Origin: Capra hircus
Lineage: Eukaryota; Chordata; Mammalia; Artiodactyla; Bovidae
DNA: 64,000 nt
Assembly: GCF_001704415.2 (NCBI RefSeq)
Contig: NC_030820.1
Location: 46,172,036-46,236,035, forward strand
Direction of reading: 5' to 3'
The position numbers and the translations under genes are program-made. The notes beneath the pieces were generated by a model that saw only the letters and a program-made list of their open reading frames with translations, ran no database searches and had not been told where the DNA came from. Position 1 is the first letter of the stretch. Each line of letters opens with the position of its first letter. Below, one piece after another: positions 1 to 13,300 of this stretch.

Positions 1-174
1 ATCATCTTGGAATTGAACCTGGAAGCTAACAATTGGGTCTGTGGCACCCTTGGCCATTATTTAGTTTACTTGTTTTGATTATTAAAGTAGGTGTTTTGAA
101 ATTCCTAAAAATCTTGCTTATTGAGATTGGTTTTTCTCCCCTCACCTGGTTTATCTCCTTGGACTTTTTATTTC

Positions 175-454
175 CTGCTGCTGCTGCTGCTGCTAAGTCG
201 CTTCAGTTGTGTCCAACTCGGTGCGACCCCGTAGACGGTAGCCCACGAGGCTCCACTGTCCCTGGGATTCTCCAGGCAAGAACACTGGAGTGGGTTGCCA
301 TTTCCTTCTCCAATGCAGGAAACTGAAAAGTGAAAGTGAAGACGCTCAGTCGTGTCCGACTCTTAGTGACCCCATGGACTGCAGCCTACCAGGCTCCTCC
401 ATCCATGGGATTTTCCAGGCAAGAGTACTGGAGTGGGTTACCATTGCCTTCTCC
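175..454 (+). repeat. BOVA2 SINE (two Bov-A monomers)
   Basis: It starts with a (CTG)n stretch, then ctaagtcgcttcagttgtgtcc, and has a second monomer from about 335 (gtgaagacgctcagtcgtgtcc). It ends ccattgccttctcc. This is the typical ruminant dimer derived from the BovB 3' end. Confidence 0.92.
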
Positions 455-892
455 TAGGAGGGTATTAATGGAGAAAAAAGATCACCTGACTTGGTTAATA
501 ATCCTGGAAATACAAGTTGAAACAACAATGAGGAATGCACTTTATTCACCATGTTGGAAACAGTTATAAGGTTGGTGATCAGTGTCAGCACAGGTGTGTG
601 GAAACGGGTAAGGCTGAGGGCAGCTTAGCACCGAGGTGGAAGACACGGGTTCTGAAGCCATTCTGGGCATGATGCCTGGCCAACCCCACCACCACTGCCT
701 GGCGGTGCATATCCTGTCTATGAGTGAGGAACGGTCATGCCTATCTCATGGGCTTGTGTGAAGAAGACATGAGTTAACATACGTAAAATGCTTGGAACAG
801 CATTCTGAGTCCACTCAATGGACTGTGAGTGAAAACATAGTAATATTCATTCACTCTTAGTGGGATTGCACAGTGACATGGTCTTTTGAGAA

Positions 893-1018
893 GGTGTGTG
901 CATGCATGCTTGGTCGTGTCCGACTCTTTTCAACCCCAAGGACTGTAGCCCACCAGGCTCCTCTGTCCATGGAATTCTCCAGGCAAGAATATTGGAGTGG
1001 GTTGCCATGTCCTTCTCC
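893..1018 (+). repeat. Bov-A monomer SINE with 9-bp target duplication
   Basis: It carries tggtcgtgtccgactctttt to ccatgtccttctcc. The flanking duplication ttttgagaa lies at 884-892 and 1020-1028. Confidence 0.9.
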
Positions 1019-3173
1019 ATTTTGAGAATGTATTTAGGCTTTATTAAAATTTTTTGTTTAAATTTTTAATGTGTATGTTCTTTGATCCTTCCATTCCCTT
1101 TCTAGGTATGTACAGAAATATTTCCAAATGCATACAAATTAAATGAAAGAAAAATGTGTTCATATTATTGAACACCATGTAATAATTAAAGCAGGTTAGT
1201 TCATTGGTGTGTCCAGGACACATCCTGTATGTGTTAACATGCACACACCCATGTGGGAAGTTCTGTAAGGTGTTTGGTGAGAACAGCAAGTTGCAGAAGA
1301 ATGTGCACATGGGGTTCTACTTCTCTTTGGTGTAAACACATTTGTGTGTGCACATATTTTATAGGCAATAGGGCCAAAAATGCTGAAACTTCACTCTTAA
1401 CATGGGTAGTGGCTGCCAGAGGAGGGAGTGGGGCTGGAGGTGAGCAGAGTCTTAGCCTTCTGCCGTGTGTTCTCATGCAGAGCTTACCGTGTCCATCCGA
1501 AGGGTGTGCTCACGTTACTCATACCACTGTTTTAAAATCTCATGAAAGAACTTACAGTGAACTAAAAAGTGCCTAGTCTTCTAGGCCAGAGGCAGGGAAA
1601 GTGTTGGGAAAGGAGACAAGATGGTTGGGCAGGGGCTTGTCTGTGGGTCTGAATCCCCACAAGCCCTTCCACTCACACAGGCAACTAAGTTAATATTTCT
1701 GAGCCTTGGTTTTCTATTTTGTAAAATGGGAAAGTAGCAATGCCTCTGCAGGTTCACGGTCATGAGTAAGTTGATGTGTAAATGGCTCAGGACTATCTGG
1801 CACATGAAACACCCAGTTGAGCACAGCTCCCGCTCCCTCCATGGCACAGCAGGCCCTGCGGAAAGGTTGGGGGACACAACCAGGATCGCAGGTGTGTGAG
1901 CAAGTGAGCAGCAAGGCCAAGTACTGTGCCTGGGAGTTAAGGTGCTTCTGTGTTGCCTTCTTGGATGTATTTTGCAAAGCTGCCAGGAATGTCTGACTTG
2001 CAGGGACTCTGTTAAATATAATATATGGCATAGATTACAGTAGTGCAAAGTTAGTCCTGTTGGTTTACATTTAGGTGAGCCTTCCCATAACTCAGTCTTC
2101 CCATAACTAGCATTTTACAGACATAATTGAAAAATTCCTGTAATAAATGCAGTTCATGATTTTAAGATATTTAAATACTGGATGTTGGAAAGTGGATCTC
2201 GTAACTAAGATAGACTGTATACACTGCTAGGTCATGAAAGAACTTCTCCCTCCTGGCTTCTTGGTCACAACGTATCAGTTCTTAAATCTTCCCATACTTG
2301 GGATATGTCTTGGCTGGTTCAGCATTTTGCCTTCATGTGGATTTTTAAAATAAAAACAGTCTTACCTATAAATTATATTAAGAATGTTCATTTGCTTGGG
2401 CTTTTGTAACAGTTCACAGCTCTGGGGTCTTAGTCTCTGAGGTTAAGTTGTTGGCAGGGTTGGCTCCATCTAGAGCTCTAAGGGGAATCTGTTCTGGGCA
2501 TCTCTCCAGCTTCTGGTGGTGCCAACAACCCTGGCTTATAGACCTATAACCCTTTACTAACTACTTACATTCTGCAAAGACCCTGTTTCCCAATAAAGTC
2601 AAGTTCTGGATACAGGGGGTTATTAGCACAGGAACATGTCTTCTGGAGGGAACACAATTTGGCCCACTGCAGGTGCTCAGGCTGATGATTCTGACTCTCA
2701 ACATGGGGTCTTGACTGAGGATGAGGGTGAGGGAATCCTGGCCCCCTTAGGGTTTCTGTGAGGCTCCTCTTTCATTTTACAATTTTATTGGGGCCTTTGG
2801 AAAAGATACAGCCAGGAGATCAATATCAATTCCACTGTTTGGGGCTCATTTCCAGGTGGCTTCATGTGGGTCTTATTATTTGCACAACTTTGCTTTTGTA
2901 TTCTTTAGTGCTACTCTTCTTGATTGTTACAGATGGAATAGTTTGATTTTCAGACTCTTACTTTTTTTAAATTGAGATGTAATTAGTATATATGCTTCTT
3001 TTTAAAATATACCAATAACTTGATTCAAATACCCGTTATTGCAAATTTTAGCTTTTGTTTCCCCATTTATGTTTTTTAGTTTCATTATAAACCTTCATGA
3101 AATACTTTAAAGCCATATGGCAGACTGCTATCTATAGTTTGTATTTTAGGTCCTAAAACACATTAGGCGTTTG

Positions 3174-3231
3174 TATTGGGTTGGCTAAAAAGATCGTTTG
3201 GCTTTTTCCAGCAATCTTATAGAAAAAATAT
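3174..3231. mobile_element. Mariner-like DNA transposon end fragment
   Basis: The sequence tattgggttggctaaaaag, followed by atcgtttggctttttcc, matches the terminal repeat pattern of bovine mariner-like elements as I remember it. Only about 60 bases are present and there is no transposase. Confidence 0.65.
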
Positions 3232-4196
3232 TTGGGAAATTAGAGAAACAAACGTGATGTTTACCTAAATTATACTCTCTCACTTTGCTCACATTGAAGA
3301 ATCTTTCATTTTCAGGGATAAAATCCATGATCCTGTAAATGTTTCGTTTATTCACTGATCTAGTCGGCAGACATTTTTTACTGGACACAACTCCAGGGGT
3401 GGGGGTTCAGCAGTGACCAGAGGAAAGCCCCTGCCCTCATGGAGGAGGCCTGGGTGGATGGTTAGAAGGTACCTGTTGTGAAGGAGGGCATGGAGGTGCT
3501 GTTAGTGGGGTGAAGAGCCACCCCGGGGGACAGTGAAGGAGAGGCCATGAGGCACCCTGCCGGATGCGAGGAGGAGGCCTGGGCCCAGGGAAGTGGGTGG
3601 GCGTGGAGGGCGAGCACCACCAGATGCTGAGTGGAAGCAGTGAGGACTCAAGTGGAGGTGAGCTGGGGCGGCGGCAGCAGACCCGGGATGTGGGAAGCTG
3701 TACCTTCCCTAACCACCAAGCACTTGATAGCTGGTCCCTCATCCAAATAATTGCCAGTTCTTACAACTGAGAGTGTGCACACTCAGCATATGTCTGACTT
3801 GGAGGCCACACTCACAGTCTGGCATTTCTACTCACTGCTGTCATTCTCCTTCCTGGAGACTTGAGTTTCCCTTCTTAGCCATTTTCAAACCTAGAAGATC
3901 CAACCTTGCAGGGGGAAAGAGTAAGTTGGAGGAGTTGGTTGGTGTCTAGTGGACACATGTAAGGGGAAGGCAGGGAGACAAGGGGAGCCCTGTGGAATTT
4001 CCATGCTTCTCAGGAGTCTATCAGTTTTTAGGAGCAGACCGCAGTGTATCCTGAGCAGAGAACACAGGGCATGTGACAGCTGTGTCTGCCGTTAGGGCCT
4101 GAAGGGGCAGCCTTGGTGTGCAGGTGGCATGTGGACACGCGTGTCTGTGTTCAGACAGCTGATGTGCTTCTAATCAGACGCAACCTGTCCTCATAG

Positions 4197-4336
4197 GCCC
4201 ACCGACGACAGCAACCAGCCCCCAGGCCGTGGCGTCCTCTCCATGCATGGGCTGACCTACGGGGTCATCCGGGTGGACTCGGAGGAAAAGCTGTCTGTAC
4301 TCACCGTGCAGGACGTCGGCCTCGTGATGCCTGGAG
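4197..4336 (+). CDS. DIP2C: DIP2C window exon 1
   Basis: Residues 1-46 of the window chain, beginning PTDDSNQPPGRG and ending LTVQDVGLVMPG. The acceptor is tcatag|GCCC and the donor is GGAG|gtgagg. The first G closes a codon from the unseen upstream exon, and the last G opens the Ala codon finished in the next exon. It belongs to the late part of the first adenylate-forming domain, where the conserved run SMHGLTYGVIRVD is characteristic of DIP2 proteins. Confidence 0.92.
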
Positions 4337-7300
4337 GTGAGGGTGGGTGTGGGTGCAGAGCCGCAGCCTAGAGAACTAGCAACCCCAGCCTTTCCTGCAG
4401 GGCCCGCCTTGATGAGGAGTCTGAGGTAAAGATGGAGCTTCCCATGGGACAGGGAGGCTTTCTGTTCAGACAGGCTCAAGAGACTGGAGCGGTGTGCTGT
4501 GCTCATTGGTTTCAGGGTTCAGACTGTGTCCTGGAGGCTGTGTGCGCTGGCTGACGACACACGCCATGTGGTCTGTTCTCAGTGTCATCCTCATGTCTGC
4601 ATGGTGTGTAAATCCAGTTTACACCCTAAACTTACAGCAGCGCACAGCTATGAAATGTTGTTTTACCGCAACAAGAAAATCACAACCTGCTTCAGGGACT
4701 GTGAGGGCCTATTCTCTTTTACTTGTGGTTTTGCTGCAGATGCTACTTCTGTTTGTGTTCTTTTTTGTATCCATTCATTTCTCCTCTCTAGCTCCCCCCA
4801 ACTCCCTCTAAAGTAACCTGTGCTTGCTGTTTTGCATTCAGCCATCATGTGTTCAGTGAAGCCGGATGGGGTTCCCCAGCTGTGCAGGACAGACGAAGTC
4901 GGGGAGCTCTGCGTATGCGCGGTGGCCACGGGCATGTCCTACTACGGCCTCTCGGGTATGACCAAGAACACCTTCGAGGTAGGTGGCAGGTGAGCCCCAT
5001 CAGACAGCTTTTGCCAGGTGTGTGGAATAGATGTAAAAAGGAGATGGTGATTTCTCAATAAAACATGTTCATGGTAATTAAAATGGCTGTAGTTTCTCCT
5101 GCCATTTTTTATAGCTTTTAATAAATTTGGCTTAGCAGCCTTGTTTTCACCTCATAACCAGAGCTGAGAAAAAGCAAGTACAGTTTCTCTAGAGGCCCGG
5201 CCCTTTTCTCATTGCCATTCTCACCCATCTAGAAAGAGCAGCAGCTGATGGGTAGGGGCTGAGGAGCGCGCAGCCCTGCCGAGGGGGGCGTGGGCAGCGG
5301 CCTCCTCAGGGACCGTCCGCCTCGGCCAAGCATTTGCACTGCACGGCTGCCTCCACCATACAAGCGTGTGTCCGTGCTGTGGGCACATGGTGTGGTGTGC
5401 AGTTAGCACACACATGTGCACACTGCCTGGTAGACCCAACATTCTCAGAATTCTTACCATCTCACCAAGTGTGCTGACCTTAGGAGGAGCACACTTTGAC
5501 TAAGTTGTATGTTAGCAAATACAACTGCAGAGTTGATTGGGGATAAATTTTTTAAAGGGCTATAAATAGAACTTTGGGTGTGAACACATGTGATGTGGCT
5601 TGTATAGGCAGATCTGTTGAGTCTGGATTCAGGTTTCTAAGTGCCCTTGAAACTGAGCCAGACACAGTCTAAATAAAACATATCTTCTTTTCTGTGTGGC
5701 TTATGTGTTAGGTGGGAGGAAACTAGGGGTCGAGTTTGAACTCATGGTGGGGCTTCTCCCTCTAGTTTTGAGTGTTTCCGGTAAGGAAGATAGCAGTATA
5801 ATGAACAGGAATCATTTTACTACTGACAGAGGTTATTTAAAGTGTGCCTTGCTTCTCCATTGAATCATTTTTATGCTGTGGTTTTATAAGTAGAAGAATG
5901 AATGAATGTTCGTTAGACTGTGGCAGGCCTCTTCAGAGGGCCCTGTGTGTGGGCCGGGGGCGAGCTGTGAGAGTGGGTGTGGGGACGGGGGATATGTCCG
6001 CAGGCTGGTGCTCATGGCAGCTGTGCAGACCTGGGCTTCTCCCACCAGGGCCAGGTGAAGAGACCCAGCGGAGGGAAGCAGGAGCAGTGGGTTCCATGGA
6101 GGAGGGAGGAGGTTGGGCCCTAGCAGGCACTCAAGAGTTCCTTGTCCCCAGGTGTTCCCGGTGACGAGCTCAGGGGCCCCGGTGAGTGAGTACCCCTTCG
6201 TGAGGACGGGCTTGCTCGGCTTCGTTGGCCCCGGAGGGCTTGTGTTCGTGGTGGGCAAGATGGACGGGCTTATGGTGGTCAGCGGGCGCAGACACAACGC
6301 CGACGACATCGTGGCCACAGCACTGGCTGTGGAGCCCATGAAATTTGTCTACAGGGGAAGGTGGGTGTGCTCTGTGTTTGGTATGGTTCTCCACAGGCTA
6401 CACTTTTTATATAAAGCTGCAGAAAATTGCTTGACTAATGGGACTCTGTGTCCTCCTCTGTACAGTGAAGCCTCTAAACTCTGACTTCTGAGATTCTGTG
6501 CAGTTCTTAATGTCCAATTTTATGAAAATTTTCTGAGCCTGATAAATGTATTTTCACTAGATTCTCCAAGTTAAAGAATAATATCCATTAGAAAAGCATA
6601 TCTTTAATTAGTAAACTACACAAAGAAAAGAACCAATCATTTATCTTGCTGTAGTTCTTTCACCCAAAGATAACAAATGAGCCATAAACTGCCTGGAAAC
6701 TGCCTCAGGTGAGTTCCTTCTGGGTGGTGTCCCTGACCCCTGCTTGGCACACAGCCAATGCTGGATCACTGACGGCTCCTGAGGTTTTGCTGATTTGCAG
6801 GAAGTCAGCTGCTCTGGGTTTCGCCCTGCATAGCTGAGCTGGCAGGAGCAGGAAGACGCAGAGCTTCGGGTTGGGTGTAGCCCAGCCCCAGAGGACCCCC
6901 CAGAGGGCCAGTCTGTGCTTCTCCTGAGAGAATCTGGGCTAGCAGAAAACCATTAGCTCCCCAATGGCAAGGTTCTGCTCATTGGGAGAATATTGCTTCG
7001 CAGGTACAAACTCAAGATGCAAACTGCAGGGCCCAGTAAGATTCAGCAGTTTTGATACTTGCACAACTCCTGTCTGTCCCGAGGCTTGAGGCCCATTGCC
7101 CAAGCTGCGGCAGGCTGCTTCCACAAGAAGAGTGGCAGTCGTCCTCCACCTGCCCCCTGGCTTTGTCAGACTTCTCCCCTGTGCTTTTGTGGGTGAGCAC
7201 CTGGGAGTTGGAAGCTGCAGTTTTCATTTCCCGGGGAGTAGTTGGTGCTGAGAACTCCTGAGCTCTGTGGTCATAGGATCTGTGAAGCTCTTCATGGCAG

Positions 7301-10300
7301 GGCCAGTCATCTGTGAGCATCTCCAGCATGTGCTCACCACCATGTCCTGTCTGTATCCACAGAATAGCCGTGTTTTCAGTGACTGTCCTGCACGACGAAA
7401 GGATTGTGATTGTGGCTGAGCAGAGGCCAGACTCCACGGAAGAGGACAGCTTCCAGTGGATGAGCAGGGTGCTGCAGGTAGCTGGCGCCTGCCCCGAGCC
7501 CCCTCCCTGCCCATGTCATTTTCCTGGTGCCATTGAGTGCTCTGCTTATCCCTCCTACTGACCAGAGACTCATCAGCCGCCAAACCTGGGCTCGCCTCCC
7601 AGGGCGGGGAGGTGGGGGTCGCTAAACAGACCCGGCCTAGGGGTCAGAAGTGTGCAGAGCTGCTCCCATTCGCTCATGGAGGTCGCAGCAGGAGTTCCTG
7701 TTATGACCTTGAGAGTGTGCTTTTTTCCTCCGAGTGTCCGTTCTCACGTGTGTGGTGTTCCACACGTGCTCCGTGACCTGTGTGTTCTGCTTGGGTTGGC
7801 GACCTGCCCTCCTGACCTCAGTGTCTCCATGATGGGAGCTTTGCAGGTGCTGCATGTGCTTCTGCGTGGTGCGCTCTGCACAGTCTGAGTATTTGTTCCT
7901 TGTCTGTTCACCATACCTGCTTCACATGCTTCTTTCTCTTGTGGCTTTCCAGGCAATCGACAGTATACATCAAGTTGGGGTTTATTGTCTGGCCTTGGTT
8001 CCAGCAAACACCCTCCCCAAAACCCCACTCGGGGGCATCCATTTGTCAGAAACGAAGCAGCTCTTCCTGGAGGGCTCACTTCACCCCTGCAATGTCCTCA
8101 TGTGTCCCCACACGTGCGTTACAAATCTGCCTAAGCCTCGGCAGAAGCAACCAGGTACGTCTGAAGGGCTTTGAGGGCCTGGGGTGGTCCTGGGTCTGGG
8201 CGAGGGCCACACCGACCCCGTTCTCAGCCTTCCTTTCCTCCAGTCTCTCATCATACACTCTGGCAGGTCAGCCTCCTCCTGAACACTGTCTTGCTGCCAC
8301 ATGTGGGAAGAAGGTAGTGGAGTCCAGGCCCAGGGTGAGGGCCACTGGGAAGGAGAGGTATTGGCAGTTCCCGAGCCCAGCCTCCCTGGCAGGTGTCAGA
8401 CCTCCTTGAGGAACCTGGCAAAGCACCTCTCAGGGTCACCGCTCCTTCCTACAGACGTTAGAATAAAGCCTGCAAACCTGTTCGATAACCTACAGCCCTT
8501 GGAGCCTGTGAGGAGTTCTGCAGCTTCATTTGTGGTGTCATCATGATGCTGAACATTTGTCTGCTGCTTTGCAGTTTAGGGAAAGTGGAAGTCGCTCAGT
8601 TGTGTCCGACTCTTTGTGACCCCATGGGCTATATAGTCCATGGAATTCTCCAGGCCAGAATACTGGAGTGGATAGCCTTTCCCTTCTCCAAGGGATCTTC
8701 CCAACCCAAGGGTCGAACCCAGGTCTCCTGCATTGGAGGCGGATTCTTTACCAGCTGAGCCACAAGGGAAGCCCAAGAATACTGGAGTGGGTAGCCTATC
8801 CCTTCTCCAGTGGACCTTCACATCCCAGAAATCAAACCGGGGTCTCCTGCATTGCAGGCGGATTCTTTACCAACTGAGCTATCAGGGAACATATAATTAT
8901 AAACCATCTGACTTGGTTCTCCTAGCAACGATTATGCTCTTTAAGGTGGCACCCAGTTACCAGTGAAGAGGAATTTATTGCAAGAATGTGGTGCTAGTAT
9001 AGTGATGGAAAGCCCCCAGCCCCCAGGCTTGGCATGCAAACAGACCAGGGGGGCGGCTGGGCAAGCCCAAGGAGTGTTAGAATGACGAGTAGCAGGCCTA
9101 GCACAAGCTGCCCACACCTCCACACATTACTGGTATTAACCTGTCTCATCCTCTTGGAGCCTTAAGGAGTGTGGGCGTTCTTGTCTCCATTTTACAAGGA
9201 AATGAGATCATGCCACAGAGGGGTTCAGGAGCTAACCCAAGGCTGTAGGGCCAGAGTATTGGAGAGACAGACCCAGGCCTGATGCTCTTTGCTCCACTGA
9301 TGAAGCATGGCAGGGCAGAGATCACAAGTCAGCTAGAGATGGTTGACGGGCCCTGGGTACAGTGCAGTGGTGGTAGACGTAGGAACCAGGCCACCTCCAG
9401 AAGCGAGCTTGATGCAGTGAGAGTGAGCAGTCTCTCCAGATGCAGGTGGGGACACCGGTGCTGCAGGAGGAACGGGGTCACCCACTGGCTGACCACCACG
9501 CTCTGCCAGCAGAGTAGCTGGTGGGGCCTGGCCCGACTCCCATGGCAGAGCTGATATCCTCCTTGAAAGAGCACACAAGGCCTCAACTCTCACTGCTTTC
9601 CGGGCACCTTAGGTTGGCATTTACCAGTAATCTTTCTCTAAAGTTTTCTAATATTCTCAGATTCCTTATTAATGTTCTTCCTCTCTTTTTTTCCTCTTAC
9701 CTCCATTTTGTTGTTTCGACCCCTGTTTGTGGTGTGGAGGATAGTTATTTCCCAGTGAAGCACCCACTTCTTCACATCCTGTGGGCACTGGCTTCGGGTG
9801 GCCAGCCAAGAAAAACACAGGGCACAGCCCTTCATGAGCGTGAGAAATGAATGGGAAAAAAGCCTGGCATGTTTGCACTGAATGGACAGGAGTTTCTGGG
9901 CTCCCCAGGGAGGCTTCACTCACTCAGTCTCCCTCTCCCTCCTCTAACCCTGTTCATTCCTGGACACCTTGACCTGGTGTCCTGGCCTCCAGTGGGCCCA
10001 GGTGCTGGGACACAGTTGGTGGCCAGAGTTCAAGACAGATGCTTAGGATGAAGGATTGCTGGTAAATGCATGACCACTGCAGGGCTGCAGTTCTCAGATG
10101 TCGCCAGATGACTGGGAACTCTGGACAGGGAAGTGTGACCTCGCGAGTGGGCTCTGAGAACCGGCTGGTCACCTGCCTCTTGGGGCACTGAGTAGTGCCA
10201 GGGCATCCGCACCACTCTGAAGCAGCACAGAAGGCACAGCTTCATGTAACTGGCAGTTTTAAGGAAGGATTCTCTAATGGTATCTGGTGTCTCTGATCTG

Positions 10301-13300
10301 TTCTTTTTAAATGATGAAGGTTATGTGACTCTCTGTTGTCAAAAAGCTAGTTTTTTCCAGCAAATACTGAATGCCCTGCACCAGCAAACATAGGCGGTGG
10401 CCTGGGAGAATGCTTAGAGGAGATGCTGAAAGCTTTATTTCTGTGCCCCCTCACTTGAGGTTTGCTCCTGTTTGTCTTTGTTTTCATGGTAGTGACTTAC
10501 TTGAAACCCTGTTCTTAATCAGGCTTTTCAAAGTCACATCTTTGAAAGGAAATCAGAGTAAGCTCCTTCCTGAAGTGGGAAGTCATATTTTCAGGAACTT
10601 CGCTCGTCCTACCTCACGTGTCTCCCTCATGTGTGTGCTGCTGCTGCTTTGCAGAGATCGGCCCTGCCTCTGTGATGGTGGGGAACCTGGTGTCTGGGAA
10701 GAGGATCGCACAGGCCAGCGGCAGAGACTTGGGCCAAATAGAAGACAATGACCAGGCCCGGAAGGTGAGAGATGGCCTGGTTCCTCTTCACTTCTGCCCA
10801 GATGCTGTGTCACAGGTGTTACCAACTACCACTTGCCCTCTCTGCCAGCCCAGTGTTAGCATTGATGGCCTTTCTTCCTGCCTCCCTGCAAGACCCTTCT
10901 GTAATCTTGTAAGGAAGGCGTGATTGCTGGGGTGCAGTGTTTTAGGACCCCTCACGTGGCATAGAAATGGGTGGGTGACGCAGCCCGTGACCAGCAGGCC
11001 TGAAGCAAGCATCTGCAGTCCCTATCCTGTCCTGGTGTTCCCTGCACACTTGTTCCTGGTTATCCACCAGCCCTGATTGGACACTCACACTGCCTCATGG
11101 CCACCTTATAGTGAGGTTTCAGTCCTTGGATCTTTGCAATTCAAGGAAGTGTCAATTCAAAACCCAAGTTTAAAAGCCAGACATTCTTAAAGCAGCATTG
11201 GGAGTTGTAGGAGGAATATTTAGGCCCCACTCCACATAAGCATCAGACACACAGTTTGTCCCACGCAGCTGCAAGTCCCCGTTACAGCATTCAGCCGGAG
11301 AACTCCAGTGACTCACCAAAAGGTGGTCCCACTCTGTGTGGGCTCCAAGGAAATATGACAAAATCAGCCATTTAAGATGTTGCCAGTTTGGTAACATGAA
11401 GTAACATGTTCAAAGAAAGTGCTTGATGACCATGTTCCATACCTCACACTGCATTTCTATCATAAAATGGATTAAATGTGGTGATTGCTGTGTCGGTGAC
11501 ATGAAACAGGGTCATCCTTGTTACTGCAGACGTGTTAGTGGGTGCTTGTGATCTGTGTGATCTCAGGGCTGTTGCGTGCCTTCAAAGGTGACCACTGTAA
11601 ACACAGCAAATTTAAGAGAGCCCATTTTTGAAACAGGGTAGATCTGAGTCTATCATTGCAGCCCCCAGGAATCATTGTTGCAACTGGTGAAAGCCCCAGG
11701 AGAAGGGATGTTTCTGTGTTGACTACTCTGTCTATAAGGGGAATGGCATCTTCCCATCCTTGGGCAGATTTCAGAGGACTTCCCTCGTGGTGGCACGGCC
11801 CCAGCCCTCCAACTGCTGGGTCTGAATCAGGCACAGTGAATTCCAGTCACTGCCAGGAAAGCATTGTGAACACCTGCTTATCCTGTCGATTATATTTGTC
11901 AGAGATTGTCTTTTACTGTCTTAAGGCACCGACAGACCCTACTGTTAGATGCTGAGGCCAGCCCAAATGCCCAGGACGGTCTGAACCTAACAGCTGTGCT
12001 CTGTTCCAGTTCCTGTTCCTCTCGGAGGTCCTGCAGTGGAGGGCACAGACCACCCCTGACCACGTGCTGTACACGCTGCTCAACTGTAGGGTGAGGCCCC
12101 ACCTGTGTACCCTGGTGTTGCCTGTGTGCTCCATGATTTCATGCTGCTGTTTGATACTCTCCATTCAAACCTTTCTCCTCAGTCTTACCTGAATCCTTCT
12201 GTTTGTTTGTTGCTATTTTGATTGAGACCTTTCACATAACAGAGGTCACTTTTTAATATAAGGGTTTGAGTGTGTGTGTGTGTGTATACATGTGCTTAGT
12301 TGCTCAGCTGTGTCTGACTCTCTGCAACCCTTTGGACTATAGCCCACCAGGCTCCTCTCCATGGGATTGTTCAGGCAAGAATACTGGAGTGAGTTGCCAT
12401 TTCCTCTTCCAGGGGATCTTCCCAACTCAGGGATCGAACCCATGTCTCCTGTGTCTTCTGCATTGCGGGCAGATTGTTTACCTGCTGAGCCATCAGTTGT
12501 ATATATACACACATACATTTATGTATGTATGTATTTATGTACTTAAATATATACACACACACACATATATATAACGTGTGTACATATACACATATATTTG
12601 TGTATGTATATATTTTAGCAATATTTTTAAAGTATCTCCCCCTAAATGAGCGGAGAATGTCTACAATAGAGAACAGTTGTGGATCTGTGAGGTATTTATG
12701 TTTCTTTTTATTATTTAACTACCTTTTTTTTTTTGGTAAGAAGTCATGTTTTAGTTATACGCTTTTATTCTTAGGAGTGAAAATAATTTTTGTAATTAAG
12801 GTTCGTATTTTCGTTTCTCATTAGAAAAGTAAGTCATCAGATTGTGCTCCATAATAGTACTTAAGAGTAAGGCCTTAAATGCACAAGTAAACAGTACTAA
12901 CAATGAGCAGTAAATGCAGAAGTCTTAAAATATACCTGTTTTTGTTTGCTCTGGAAATGAAGCCTGAAAACTGTATTTAATTAGGTCTTCTTGACTAGTG
13001 TGAATGCTTGCAACTTTAAGACATTGTAGCTCTTCAGAGATGCAAAATATCACAATCTTTGTGCACAAAGGTGCCTCTTGTCACTTAGAGCAATCAGTTA
13101 AAGACAAGTGAAAGGAAATGCCAACAATAGAAGTCCCTCCCTAAATCTCTTAAGTTGGACATCCAGCTGCAGACCAGTTTTGCAGTGATTTAGTTTGTAA
13201 AAGTACCTCTGGTCCTCCTCTGACTCAGCTCATCTTGACCCTGCATGCTGAGCTGACCTCAGCAGTTATTGTTCACTGTGTCTGTTCAGACCGACCCCAG

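Larger units (their letters stand above)
1..4196 (+). other. DIP2C intron upstream of window exon 1
   Basis: No exon or RNA gene was recognised. It contains a BOVA2 (175-454), a Bov-A monomer (893-1018), an old degraded repeat around 2400-2670 whose family I cannot name, a mariner-like fragment (3174-3231), and otherwise unique sequence. The previous DIP2C exon is outside the window. Confidence 0.75.

Noticed and set aside
8581..8888. tRNA-like sequences (here and in other Bov-tA copies)
   Set aside because: They are SINE heads without an intact tRNA fold or context; not functional tRNA genes.
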